A DNA stretch of 64,000 bases from Bacillota bacterium (GCA_021841025.1 JAKBWA010000086.1:16791-80790), one strand, 5' to 3'. Positions 1 through 8,847 are shown, numbered from the stretch's first letter. Numbers and translations are program-made. The notes: generated by a model not told the origin, from the sequence alone.

Positions 1-2
1 AA

Positions 3-185
3 ATATCTGAAGAACGACGAGAAACGACAACCGTCGCGAGTGTCGCGGCTGAAATTGTCATCCGGGGATACCGGGACCCTGACTTCTGGGTGGTCACTAG
101 CAAGCAGGCAGTCGTGATGAGAAAAAGACGCCATTGCGATGGGTGTGGGCTAGCCGCCATTCAATCGGTAAAGCATCGGACGTAA
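3..185 (+). CDS. C-terminal end of an unrecognised protein (cut by left edge)
   Basis: An open frame of 60 codons runs in from the left edge and stops with TAA at 183-185. Its codon pattern and the residues near the end (a CDGCG motif preceded by a basic KRRH stretch) look like a real protein tail. I do not recognise the family. No start is visible because the gene begins before the window. The following 220 bases up to the MFS gene hold no convincing gene. Confidence 0.35.
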   Translation: MSEERRETTTVASVAAEIVIRGYRDPDFWVVTSKQAVVMRKRRHCDGCGLAAIQSVKHRT

Positions 186-407
186 GCCCTGCGATTCACG
201 ATTGGGGCCAACTCAGAAATAATTTCGACGCAGGATTCATCTTCCCGTCACGCTCACGACCAAGGCTTTTGACCGAAGCCGTTGACAGATTTTCTCCTGT
301 TAGGCGATTTTTAGGGGTCGCCCCCATCTCTCGCATAAGCTCGGGGCCAGCTTGCTCCTAAGCCGTGCGCCTTCGCAACGCACCAACTCCCGGATACCCA
401 ATAATAT

Positions 408-1622
408 TTAGGCTTTGCGCAGCGGAATCGACCAAATGATCAACCACCCCGTCAAAGCAGCCAAAGCCAAGAACAAAAATCCAAGGGAAGGACGGTGTAA
501 AGCCCACAAAGCACCGATCAACATCGTCCCGACTAACTGGCTAAGCCCTTTGCTCCCGGCAAGTTGCCCCAATCCCTTTCCCCGTTGCTCTCGACCCAAT
601 AACCCCACAGCCATAGTCTTTTGACCGGTTTCAATAAAGCCGGTTGCCAGACCCGCGACAATGAACAGAATCGGCCACAACCAGATGGGCAGACTGGGCA
701 AAAGAGCAAAGCCCAACAAGCTTATAACCCAAAGGCCATATCCGCTGAGAGTGGCGCCCTTGGACCGCCCATGATCCGCTAAAATGCCAGCGGGGTAAGC
801 CGATGCCGCATAAAATATGTTATATAAAGTATAGAGACCAAAAGCGAAAGCTTGAATGGGTATAGCCATAGCGGAAGGATGGCTTAAAAGCACGCGCATG
901 ATGAAAAAAGTAGGGGAGAGAGCACCAAGCCAGAACACGATCACACCCGTGCGAAAAACGCGGTACGTTGGCGACAACACGATTTTCGTAGAGCCGGTAT
1001 CGGGTAGGGGATGCTCTGTGACAATGGGGCTGCGAATTTCTCGCACCATGCCGCCAACGATGGCAATCGTAACCAAAGCCGGAATAGCGCTTAGCCAAAT
1101 AAGCGTGCGAGGAGAAATTACGGGGATGAGCAATGTGGCCGCAAGAGGACCGATAATGGCGCCGGCTGTATCAAATGTTTCGCGAAATCCGTAGGCTTTG
1201 CCTCGGTCATTGGGTCTAATTTCATCGGCAATCATCGTATCGCGAATAGGTCCTCTGGCTCCTCGGCCAATCCAGGCTACTGTGCGCAAGATGACGATCC
1301 ACGGCCAGTATCCCACTAACGCGATCAAGGCTTTAACCCCGGTCAGAACATAGCCGCCAAAGACGATTTGTTCTCTCTTTTTTCGGTTGCCGGCCCATCT
1401 TCCTGCCCATAATGAAGCAATGGACTGGCTAAAATTCGAAACCCCTTCGATCACTGCCAGAGCAATCACCGGCGCCCCAATGGTCAACAAAAATGCCGGA
1501 AGAACCGTGGTCACAAGCTCATGCCCCATGTCCGAAAAAAGCGAAGCTAAAGAAAACCCCCAAACATTTTGAGTTCTCCAGCTTTCCGAGGCGGTCTCTG
1601 AAGGATTTCCGCCTGGCTTCAT
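408..1622 (-). CDS. MFS transporter, probable drug or metabolite exporter
   Basis: 404-residue integral membrane protein of the major facilitator superfamily, with hydrophobic segments spaced as in a 12-helix carrier. The cytoplasmic loop at about residues 119-134 carries the RGARGPIRD..IADE stretch typical of one clade of putative exporters. It is followed by GKAYGFRETFDTAGAIIGPL, which matches the helix-5 antiporter-like region. The ATG start at 1622 sits behind an AAGGGGGA ribosome binding site. The gene stands alone on the minus strand, so context gives no clue to substrate. Family is clear from sequence; direction and substrate are unknown. Confidence 0.8.
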   Translation of the reverse strand: MKPGGNPSETASESWRTQNVWGFSLASLFSDMGHELVTTVLPAFLLTIGAPVIALAVIEGVSNFSQSIASLWAGRWAGNRKKREQIVFGGYVLTGVKALIALVGYWPWIVILRTVAWIGRGARGPIRDTMIADEIRPNDRGKAYGFRETFDTAGAIIGPLAATLLIPVISPRTLIWLSAIPALVTIAIVGGMVREIRSPIVTEHPLPDTGSTKIVLSPTYRVFRTGVIVFWLGALSPTFFIMRVLLSHPSAMAIPIQAFAFGLYTLYNIFYAASAYPAGILADHGRSKGATLSGYGLWVISLLGFALLPSLPIWLWPILFIVAGLATGFIETGQKTMAVGLLGREQRGKGLGQLAGSKGLSQLVGTMLIGALWALHRPSLGFLFLALAALTGWLIIWSIPLRKA

Positions 1623-2195
1623 AATTCATTCCCCCTTGCACAATAACATATGCTTTGCTCCCGCTTACCCGTCATTCAGCGGCTGTGCATTTTAGAAAAA
1701 TATGCATGATGGTCTAAGGATCGGTCTATCTTTCATTTTGGGCCTTGACACATCTTAATCCCCTAACAGAGGATAACGGGGAGAAGACGCGTCCCAACGC
1801 TGTCCTGATGTTTGATGTTCTCTGGTTCTTATTATCCCTTCCAGGAGTTGAAGCCCCGGGCTAACTTGCGTTCTTAATTTCTGAAGAATAGAAAAACACC
1901 TCATGGTCTATTCTCCACGCTTCCAGACTGAATGAGGTGTTATTATCGGCCATACACCGCTCTTTGGCATTTGCCCCAGTCAACACCATGACTGCAAGAC
2001 ACCATCATTTTCCCATGTTCCTCACGGTGGGTCAACACAACTAACAGCCCGGCAATCTTATGCATCCCGACTAAGAAATCAGATTGCCCTCCATATTGGC
2101 ATCTGACCCCCTCCTCTATATTTTGCTATTGTCAAGATTTGTTGGGTCAGCGAGAATAAAATCGTACCTAATTCCGATAAAAGGGGCAGTTCCTT
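1623..2195. other. 573-base gap without a convincing gene; one hairpin
   Basis: No frame here has a ribosome binding site and protein-like composition. The notable structure is an inverted repeat AACACCTCAT (1895-1904) / ATGAGGTGTT (1932-1941), with extra inner complementarity (AGAATAG / CTATTCT). Read on the minus strand the repeat is followed by a short T-run, so it could be a terminator or part of a small RNA. No matching minus-strand gene lies immediately upstream of it. Confidence 0.4.
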
Positions 2196-2654
2196 GTGAC
2201 AATTAGCGTCGAAGTTCCAGGCCTTGGACTCAAGAACTATGATCACGTGGTGTTTGATTTGAATGGAACACTCGCCACCGACGGCCGCATCAGTGAGACG
2301 ATGGCCGTAAGCCTGCAAGATCTTTCCCGGCAGGTGCAAGTTCATATCCTGACCGCAGCAACTCATGGACATGTTGACGCCATTCGGCGCATTACTGGCA
2401 TTGCTCCCGTTCTCATTCATGTTAGCGAAGACAAAATGCGATATGTTAATAACCTCGAACATGTCATCGCGGTGGGCAATGGCGCCAACGACACGCAAAT
2501 GCTGGAGGCCGCCGATTTGGCCATATGCGTACTCGGTTACGAGGGAGCATATACAAAAACTTTGCTGGCCTCAGACATTGTGGTAAGAAACGGTCAGGAA
2601 GCCATTGACCTCTTGCTAAAACCCAAACGTCTCATCGCAACCCTACGTCTCTAA
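2196..2654 (+). CDS. Soluble P-type-ATPase-like HAD protein
   Basis: 152-residue single-domain HAD-superfamily protein. Motif I is DLNGT at residues 21-25, with Asn where phosphatases have the second Asp. Motif II is around LTAAT (52-56), the motif III lysine is probably K80, and motif IV is GNGANDTQML (94-103), resembling the GDGxND hinge motif of P-type ATPases. There is no cap domain and no membrane segment. This pattern fits the small soluble P-type-ATPase group (COG4087 type), whose substrate is not settled. The GTG start has AAGGGG upstream. It converges with the fRMsr gene, overlapping it by 4 bases at the stops. Confidence 0.7.
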   Translation: MTISVEVPGLGLKNYDHVVFDLNGTLATDGRISETMAVSLQDLSRQVQVHILTAATHGHVDAIRRITGIAPVLIHVSEDKMRYVNNLEHVIAVGNGANDTQMLEAADLAICVLGYEGAYTKTLLASDIVVRNGQEAIDLLLKPKRLIATLRL

Positions 2655-3148
2655 CAATCTGTCATCAGATTCCAGTTTTCACCCAGTAATCGACTCACGG
2701 TTTCTAAGAAAACTTTTTCGGCATCATGAAAACGGTCCATCTCCGGCGCGTCCACATCCAAAGCCGCAACCACCTCGCCGCCGGAGTGGACTGGTACGAC
2801 AATTTCGGAACGAGACCGGCTATCGCAGGCAATATGCCCTGGGAATGCCATGACATTATCAACAACCAAAGTGTGAGCCCTCTGAGCTGCTTGTCCTACG
2901 ACCCCTTCACCAAACCGAATGCGGGTGCAAGCCGCCGATCCTTGGAAGGGACCCAAAACCAACATTTTTTTCTCAGGAACCACAAGATAAAAGCCCACCC
3001 AGTTAATCTTGGGAAGATATTGATTCAAGATGGCAGAAATATTGGCAAGCGTAGCGACACGGTTTCTTTCCCCTTCCATGAGACCTTCAACAAACGCCTT
3101 AACATCCTCTAACGTTGCGTTTTCAGCTAAACCCTCTTCCAATTCCAT
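2651..3148 (-). CDS. Free methionine-(R)-sulfoxide reductase, GAF fold
   Basis: 165-residue GAF-domain enzyme that reduces free methionine-R-sulfoxide and so repairs oxidised amino-acid pools. Family signatures are NWVGFYL, LGPFQGSAACTRI, AFPGHIACDSRSRSEIVVPV and a C-terminal RF..AEK.FLE. The cysteines matching E. coli Cys84 (SAAC) and Cys118 (HIAC) are present. The position of Cys94 (GVCG in E. coli) is Val (GVVG). I start at the ATG at 3148 because AAGGAG copies sit directly upstream. A longer frame from a TTG at 3187 would translate that Shine-Dalgarno tract into a Lys/Glu repeat. Confidence 0.85.
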   Translation of the reverse strand: MELEEGLAENATLEDVKAFVEGLMEGERNRVATLANISAILNQYLPKINWVGFYLVVPEKKMLVLGPFQGSAACTRIRFGEGVVGQAAQRAHTLVVDNVMAFPGHIACDSRSRSEIVVPVHSGGEVVAALDVDAPEMDRFHDAEKVFLETVSRLLGENWNLMTDC

Positions 3149-3157
3149 ATCCTTATT

Positions 3158-3177
3158 CTCCTTCTCCTTCTCCTTCT
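3158..3177 (-). repeat. Three tandem AAGGAG units at a ribosome binding site
   Basis: On the minus strand the hexamer AAGGAG is repeated three times, ending about 9 bases before the ATG of the methionine sulfoxide reductase gene. All copies can act as Shine-Dalgarno sequence. Such a short tandem tract could change copy number by slippage. Confidence 0.6.
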
Positions 3178-3379
3178 GGAATTTCAATTTATCAGGCTCC
3201 CTGTTTCCCTTAATTTTATCAAAAAATTTTCCGAACCTTTCTAAAGGCGGGGCGCATGCATCACACTGTGCCTAATTCACACCCAAGAGACATTTCTAAA
3301 TTCCTATGAGTCACCTCAAGCGCATTCCTTGAACCTCAGTCACATAACACCATTAAGCAATATGGACGTTCTCAAGATC

Positions 3380-3410
3380 AGCGCCCCTTCGTGAGAACAC
3401 TGGGGGCGCT
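3380..3410 (-). terminator. Hairpin after the MFS importer gene
   Basis: AGCGCCCC (3380-3387) pairs with GGGGCGCT (3403-3410). It lies 28 bases beyond the stop of the MFS gene on the minus strand, so it probably ends the catabolic operon. The T-tract is poor on the minus side and better (TTTAGATTT) on the plus side, so efficiency is uncertain. Confidence 0.4.
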
Positions 3411-3438
3411 TTAGATTTAAAAATACTTAATATAGAGA

Positions 3439-4800
3439 TTACTGAGAAGAAATTTCTTCTAAACTTCGCCGATTCGTTTTCGGCCCGAGCGCTCCAATGA
3501 CTACCGCAACAGCCAACATGGCCAGAGATATAAAAACGAACACTCCCATTATTCCAAAGGGCTTAAGCAATGCCACAATGATAAAACCAACAAAGGCTGA
3601 GCTTAAACGGCTCCAACTATAGGTAAATCCGACCCCTGTCGCACGAATCCGCGTGGGATAGAGTTCCGCCTGATAGGAATGAAATAACGTACTAAACCAA
3701 TTATTCAAGAGCGTTATAACGATCCCGAAGACAATGATCCACAGTGGCACACGCATTTGTGCAAACAAGATGCCACTTAAACCGATAGCCAAAGACACTA
3801 CTACGATTTGCCATTTTCTCTGCCACCGATCAGACATGATCATACCAATAATGGGACCTAAAGGATTAAACAACGCGATCACAAACGTATAAAGCAGTGA
3901 GTGAATCAACGTAACCCCTTCACTCACCAAGAGTGTCGGAACCCATGCCGCAAATCCATAAAAGCCAATCGTCTGGAACAAGTTGAAAATTAACAGCATA
4001 ATTGTTCGCGCCCGGTACGGATCTTGCCAGATCTCATGAAAATAACCCCGGGCTTCTTTCTCTTCTGCTCCATGTACGGGAAGGGGCAACACACCGACTT
4101 GTGCTTGAACTTCCTCTTCAATGCCGCTCATCACAGCATGCGCTTTCGTGACATCACCATGATTTTCATACCAACGAGGAGATTCCGGCAAGCCTAACCG
4201 AATCCACCACACCACCACCGATCCCAAGGCACCAATCAATACCACCCAGCGCCACCCTGACATAAGAAAATCGGTAGGCACGAGGGCATAGGCCAAAAAC
4301 GCCACGACGGGCACCGCCCAATAAGTAATAAACTGGCTAAATGCGATGTAATATCCGCGGCGGGAGGCTGGTGTCATTTCGCTGATATAGGTATCAATAA
4401 TGACCAGTTGCGCCCCAACCCCGAACCCAGCACACAATCTAAAGAGGTCAATCCAGAAAGCATTTGGGGAAAAAGCCATAAAAATCGTAAATAATGAATA
4501 AATCAAAAGCGAATATACGTAAGCGTTTCGTCTACCGATTTTATCACTGATATTTCCGAAAATTGATGTTCCAAAAAACATTCCAAAAAATCCGGACCCA
4601 ACAAAATACGCTAAACCGGACACGCTCATAATTTTTGCGTGAACCAGTGCTGCTCCCACGGCTCCGGCCATAAAAAGTTCATAGAATTCGAAGAGCCCAC
4701 CGGTCGATACCCGGCTCACCAATGCTCTAAAATACGGTGCTGGCGGTAACCGATTCATGCGATCAGCAATGGTGAATTCTACTACCGATGTTTCAGCCAT
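3439..4800 (-). CDS. MFS transporter, sugar/acid porter type
   Basis: 453-residue carrier with two six-helix halves. The loop between helices 2 and 3 reads GNISDKIGRRNAY, the classical MFS motif A (G..[SD]..GRR), and RLGLPESPRWY after helix 6 is the PESPR-type signature of sugar and organic-acid porters. I start at the ATG at 4800 because AGGAGGAG lies 5-6 bases before it; the ATG 18 bases upstream has none. It is the last gene of the IclR-CoA-transferase-lyase operon and is most simply the importer for that pathway's substrate, likely an organic acid. The substrate itself is inference. Confidence 0.8.
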   Translation of the reverse strand: MAETSVVEFTIADRMNRLPPAPYFRALVSRVSTGGLFEFYELFMAGAVGAALVHAKIMSVSGLAYFVGSGFFGMFFGTSIFGNISDKIGRRNAYVYSLLIYSLFTIFMAFSPNAFWIDLFRLCAGFGVGAQLVIIDTYISEMTPASRRGYYIAFSQFITYWAVPVVAFLAYALVPTDFLMSGWRWVVLIGALGSVVVWWIRLGLPESPRWYENHGDVTKAHAVMSGIEEEVQAQVGVLPLPVHGAEEKEARGYFHEIWQDPYRARTIMLLIFNLFQTIGFYGFAAWVPTLLVSEGVTLIHSLLYTFVIALFNPLGPIIGMIMSDRWQRKWQIVVVSLAIGLSGILFAQMRVPLWIIVFGIVITLLNNWFSTLFHSYQAELYPTRIRATGVGFTYSWSRLSSAFVGFIIVALLKPFGIMGVFVFISLAMLAVAVVIGALGPKTNRRSLEEISSQ

Positions 4801-4851
4801 GATTTCTCCTCCTACCATGTGTGTTTGCGTAAAATCCTCTGGGGCTTTTGT

Positions 4852-5736
4852 CTAATCGTGTTCTGAGAATTTGGGCGGCGGCAAATGCCTATCCAGTACT
4901 GCCAGCAAATCTTTTTTCACCGACTCTAAAAGCGAAACATTGATGCCGGTTTCAATTCCCTGTGCGTGGAAAAATGTCACCAGGCGTTCCGTATCGAGAT
5001 TGCCGGCAGCACCAGGGGCATAAGGACACCCCCCCAATCCGGCGAGCGCCGATTCGAATCTTTTGACCCCATATTCGTATGCCATAGCCACATTAGCCAA
5101 TACCCAGCTTAAACGGTCGTGTAAATGAATGCCGAGGGGTAGTGTTCCCGCCATCTCCTTGATTTTTACCACCCGGGATTTTACTTCCCGGGGAGTCGCG
5201 GTGCCGAGAGTATCGGCAATACTTAGTTCATCAACCCCCATTTGCAGATAGGCTTCAGTCACTCTTTCCACCTGACTCAAGGGAACCACTCCCTCAAAAG
5301 GACAGGCAAACCCCGTACTAATGGCTCCCCTGACTTGAATCCCTGCCTCATGAGCAATCCTGGTAGCCTCCTTCAATAGGGCCAGTGTCTCGGATTGTGA
5401 TCTATTCAAGTTCTCCCGGTTGTGGCTCTCAGATGCTGAAACCACGATTGTCACTGTATCAGCGCCGGCCCGAATGGCGCGCCAGGCACCTTTGGGATTG
5501 GGTACTAAAGCCACCAACTCAGCATCCAAATCCCGGACACGCCCGAACAATAGATCTCCATCAGGTAAAAGCGGAATCCACCGGGGATGCACAAAAGCCG
5601 TGACTTCAATCGCACGCATTCCTGCAGCATAAAGTCCTTTTACCAGCGCTACCTTATTTTCTAAGGGGACATATCCCGAAGCATCCTGCAGCCCATCTCT
5701 CGCGGTTACGTCCGTAATTTTGACAGATTCGATAAT
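4852..5736 (-). CDS. HMG-CoA lyase-family enzyme, ATT start
   Basis: TIM-barrel lyase that cleaves 3-hydroxy-3-methylglutaryl-CoA or a related acyl-CoA into acetyl-CoA plus a keto acid. From the proposed ATT start it has 294 residues, normal for the family. It carries RDGLQ (13-17; catalytic Arg and metal Asp), the metal motif HLHD (about 204-207) and the active-site loop GLGGCPYAPGAAGN with the catalytic Cys at about 237. The first ATG in frame (5619) would remove 39 residues including RDGLQ. An in-frame TGA lies just upstream, leaving no ATG/GTG/TTG. AGGAGG sits exactly 8 bases before ATT. The gene is co-oriented with the CoA-transferase and amidohydrolase, so it probably cleaves the CoA ester made there. 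Confidence 0.85.
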   Translation of the reverse strand: MIESVKITDVTARDGLQDASGYVPLENKVALVKGLYAAGMRAIEVTAFVHPRWIPLLPDGDLLFGRVRDLDAELVALVPNPKGAWRAIRAGADTVTIVVSASESHNRENLNRSQSETLALLKEATRIAHEAGIQVRGAISTGFACPFEGVVPLSQVERVTEAYLQMGVDELSIADTLGTATPREVKSRVVKIKEMAGTLPLGIHLHDRLSWVLANVAMAYEYGVKRFESALAGLGGCPYAPGAAGNLDTERLVTFFHAQGIETGINVSLLESVKKDLLAVLDRHLPPPKFSEHD

Positions 5737-5768
5737 ACCTCACACCTCCTTCACATCTCCTTACCGTT

Positions 5769-6863
5769 TCAGATCAGCACATCTTTAATCACTTTCCCTT
5801 GGGCCATCACCAATACCGGTCTCCACATTCCATTACCTATCACGTTGTGACCATCGAGATCATAAAATTTCACGCGGCGAGGCCAATATCGCAGCACCAC
5901 CACAGAGTTGGACGGCAAATGGGCGGAATAATACTCAAACGGTCTTTTAACAACGCCTTGGTAGAGTTCGGGCCAGGACAACCCTCCTGCCACCAGTTTC
6001 GAACAAAGAAATGCCAAGTCATATACGGGACTTTTTCTCCACGTCAATCCGGTTAGATCGGTGCTGATCATATGGGGTCGAAGGCCCTCAGCATAGAGAC
6101 GGAAAAATGTCGACCATGAAAAATGCCGAGATCCGTGCCCCACGTCCAAAATCACGCCTTTCGCAACCGTATCGAATAGAGCGTTCACTAGTCTTCTTCT
6201 CGCCGTCAAAGATCCCCTTTGTCCATGAAACACATGGGTGATTACATCACGGCCCTCAAGGGCTTCCAGGATTTCTTCCAGAGGCAAAAAGGTTCCTGTG
6301 ATATGAACCATCAGAGGAACCTTGCAGTACCTGGCCAGCCTTAAGCCCGCTTTCCACAGTCTTTGGTCCTCCGCCAGGTCATGTTGGCCCAATCGTATTT
6401 TGAGACCTGCTCTTTCGTCGCCTAAACAATTGATTGTCCTGAAGATTTCCTCTGATTGCCCGTCCGTTAAGCCGTCAAAATAGGGCACGTAAGGATGTTG
6501 GGCTAATCCATCCTTAATCACTGACAACCACACTTTGATCATCGGCAATTGACCATCTTGTGCAGAAGACGAGAAATGCTCCCATCCTCTGGTACCAGCA
6601 TCGCCAACTAGCATCACGCCAGATGACAAGAGTTCCTTTGAAGCAACGCCAATGGTTGGCAAAGTGTCATGCTCAGGCCTAACATGGACATGAAAGTCTG
6701 CCAGGCCGGGAAATACGACGTCAGTCTCCCGTAAGGTAATGATCCTATCTGGCAAATCCTTAACCGCGATGCTCATATCGCCTGGAAGAAGCGGCTCGCC
6801 GTCTTCGCTAAATCGTTGGCCCCCCTGGATCTGCCACGTTCCCACCGACCCGTCCTCCTCCAT
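5769..6863 (-). CDS. Amidohydrolase/deacetylase-family metallohydrolase
   Basis: 364-residue amidohydrolase with the dihydroorotase-like barrel. Visible ligands are HVH (about residues 58-60, in PGLADFHVHV), a probable bridging Lys in AGLKIRLG, H in LMVHITG, H in THVFHGQRG, DVGHGSRHFSW and the final Asp in ISTDLTG. These segments match the metallohydrolase branch annotated as amidohydrolase/deacetylase; substrates of that branch are mostly unknown. I start at the ATG at 6863, which overlaps the CoA-transferase stop by one base (TAATG), a translational-coupling arrangement. A GTG 27 bases upstream lacks a ribosome binding site. It may release an acid from an amide or lactone for the next enzymes; that is inference. 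Confidence 0.75.
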   Translation of the reverse strand: MEEDGSVGTWQIQGGQRFSEDGEPLLPGDMSIAVKDLPDRIITLRETDVVFPGLADFHVHVRPEHDTLPTIGVASKELLSSGVMLVGDAGTRGWEHFSSSAQDGQLPMIKVWLSVIKDGLAQHPYVPYFDGLTDGQSEEIFRTINCLGDERAGLKIRLGQHDLAEDQRLWKAGLRLARYCKVPLMVHITGTFLPLEEILEALEGRDVITHVFHGQRGSLTARRRLVNALFDTVAKGVILDVGHGSRHFSWSTFFRLYAEGLRPHMISTDLTGLTWRKSPVYDLAFLCSKLVAGGLSWPELYQGVVKRPFEYYSAHLPSNSVVVLRYWPRRVKFYDLDGHNVIGNGMWRPVLVMAQGKVIKDVLI

Positions 6864-8062
6864 TAACGAATAATCCCGGCTTCTCGCCACTGTATCAAAT
6901 CCTCAGATGATGCCTGAACGAACTCTTGGAGTACTTCATCGGTATTTTGGCCAATACTTCCACCGGACCAGCGAATGTGTCCGGGATGTCTAGACAATCG
7001 TGGTACGACCCCAAGCATGCCGACTTCTTCGTGTCCTATACCGGGGACGTGTTCTATGAGAGCGCGTGCCTTAACTTGCCTATCCTGAACAATATCTTCT
7101 GCGCTCATGACCGGTCCCGCCGGAACTCCGATTTGGGTTAAGATCTCCATGAGTTCCTCCAAAGCATATTGAGACGTCCAGTGGGCAATTATCTCATCTA
7201 ATATGGCCGCATGACGGACACGTCCGGAATTGGTCCTAAATCGCTCATCTTGCACGATATCTTCTTGATCCATAGCCTTCATTAACAAGTGAAAGGTTTT
7301 GGGACTATTAGCGCCAATAGCAATCCAGCGGTTGTCTCGGGTCGCATAGGTGTTGGAGGGTGCAGCTCGCAGCAACTGGTTTCCGGTCCGCTCTTGCACA
7401 ATGGAGGCGTTAACATATTCGGGAATCAAAGCTTCGGTAATACTCAACACAGATTCCGTTAACGCGACATCAACATGCTCGGCCTGCTGAGATGGGCCGT
7501 GATCACGTTTGTAAAGAGCGAGTAAGGCACCGATGACTGCTTGTAGAGCAGCCAACTCATCCCCTAAGGACACCCCAGTGCGAACCGGTGGCCGGTCGGG
7601 AAAACCAGTGATGTAGCGTATGCCTCCCATAGCCTCCGCAATATTCCCAAAGCCTGCCCGGTCACGGTAAGGTCCTGTGAGTCCAAATCCAGAAATACTC
7701 ACATAGATGATTTTGGGATTGAGTCGTGAGACCTGATCGTATCCCAAGTTCCATCTATCAAGCTGTCCCGGTCGTAAATTTTCAAGGATCACATCGACTT
7801 GACTGACTAACTTGCGTATAATCTCCTGACCGGCTGACGTTTTCAGATTAACCGCAATCAACCGCTTGTTGCGCGATTGCGTCATCCACCACCATGAGGA
7901 GCCCGAAGGTGCCAATTTCCCCCACTTGCGCAGGGGGTCGCCGTCTAGAGGCTCCACTTTGATCACATCAGCACCAAAATCCGCCAAAATACGTCCTGCA
8001 GAAGGCGCAGCCACCAACTGTCCCAATTCCAGTATGCGGATGCCGTCCAACGTCTGCGCCAT
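6863..8062 (-). CDS. CaiB/BaiF (family III) CoA-transferase
   Basis: 399-residue class III CoA-transferase, which moves CoA between carboxylic acids through an aspartyl-CoA intermediate. The N-terminal ILELGQLVAAPSAGRILADFGADVIKVE block is diagnostic. The catalytic Asp is predicted at residue 168 in GVSLGDELAAL, and the glycine loop lies at SISGFGLTGPYRDRAGF. The ATG at 8062 has an ideal AAGGAGGT site. It follows the IclR gene by 41 bases and is coupled to the amidohydrolase. Together with the lyase it suggests activation of a branched dicarboxylic or hydroxy acid (for example hydroxymethylglutarate- or citramalate-like) followed by C-C cleavage. The exact acid cannot be read from sequence. 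Confidence 0.88.
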   Translation of the reverse strand: MAQTLDGIRILELGQLVAAPSAGRILADFGADVIKVEPLDGDPLRKWGKLAPSGSSWWWMTQSRNKRLIAVNLKTSAGQEIIRKLVSQVDVILENLRPGQLDRWNLGYDQVSRLNPKIIYVSISGFGLTGPYRDRAGFGNIAEAMGGIRYITGFPDRPPVRTGVSLGDELAALQAVIGALLALYKRDHGPSQQAEHVDVALTESVLSITEALIPEYVNASIVQERTGNQLLRAAPSNTYATRDNRWIAIGANSPKTFHLLMKAMDQEDIVQDERFRTNSGRVRHAAILDEIIAHWTSQYALEELMEILTQIGVPAGPVMSAEDIVQDRQVKARALIEHVPGIGHEEVGMLGVVPRLSRHPGHIRWSGGSIGQNTDEVLQEFVQASSEDLIQWREAGIIR

Positions 8063-8103
8063 ATTTGACCTCCTTATCGCGTCATCACTCCCAAAGCGTT
8101 AAC

Positions 8104-8847
8104 TCACGACATGCTGGGAAAATCTTGTATAGTGTGTTCAATGAGTCTGGCTTCGTGTTGCAATGAATGGATCATGCAAGTCACCCTTTCCTGGGTAAAC
8201 CGTTGTTTAGGGCCGGAGATACTGAGAGCAGCATGCACTTCTTGGTTAACGAATATGGGCACACTAACCGAAGCTAAAATCGGATCGCGTTCCCCGAGGG
8301 TCACGGCCCAACCTTGGGCCTGAATACGCGACCAATCGGGCAACGGGTGAGACTCCCCAATCTGAGTGGCATTCACCGAGGCCGCAACCAGATCCTGACG
8401 CTCATGGGGCGCAGCCCATGCTAACAAGATTCTGCCTGCGGATCCCACGTGTAGAGGCATAGGAACCCCTACCGCTACACTGTGACGCACATCCTCCAGG
8501 CCTTCCTGCCTAACGATACACACCCGTGACGCCCCAATGCGCACGTAGACACTTGCCGTCTCACGAAATTCTCGAACCAATCGCTCTAAGCTAGGTCGAC
8601 TCAATCTCTCCAGACTCAATTGAGGCTGAACACGACTCACCCATTTAAGAAGCCTCGGCCCAGGCTGATACTCTTCTGTCAACACCCCTTTGTCCATCAA
8701 GGTCTTGAGAATGCGGTAAACGGTAGTACGCGGCAACTGCAGTTCTTTAGCAAGCATTGTAGGATTAACAAAATCTCCGGACGTCAGAGTATCCAGCAAA
8801 TCGATCATCTTGGCAATCACAGCAACATGGTTTTTATCTGTCCGCAT
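8104..8847 (-). CDS. IclR-family transcriptional regulator
   Basis: 247-residue regulator with an N-terminal winged helix-turn-helix (about residues 12-65, recognition helix around LPRTTVYRILKTL) and a C-terminal GAF-like IclR effector domain. The effector region has the usual HVGSAGRILLAW stretch and the ...ALSISGP segment near the end. It is first in the operon and transcribed in the same direction as the pathway genes, so it likely autoregulates and controls them in response to the pathway acid. A good sigma-A promoter lies just upstream (8882-8910). Family is certain; the ligand is unknown. Confidence 0.88.
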   Translation of the reverse strand: MRTDKNHVAVIAKMIDLLDTLTSGDFVNPTMLAKELQLPRTTVYRILKTLMDKGVLTEEYQPGPRLLKWVSRVQPQLSLERLSRPSLERLVREFRETASVYVRIGASRVCIVRQEGLEDVRHSVAVGVPMPLHVGSAGRILLAWAAPHERQDLVAASVNATQIGESHPLPDWSRIQAQGWAVTLGERDPILASVSVPIFVNQEVHAALSISGPKQRFTQERVTCMIHSLQHEARLIEHTIQDFPSMS

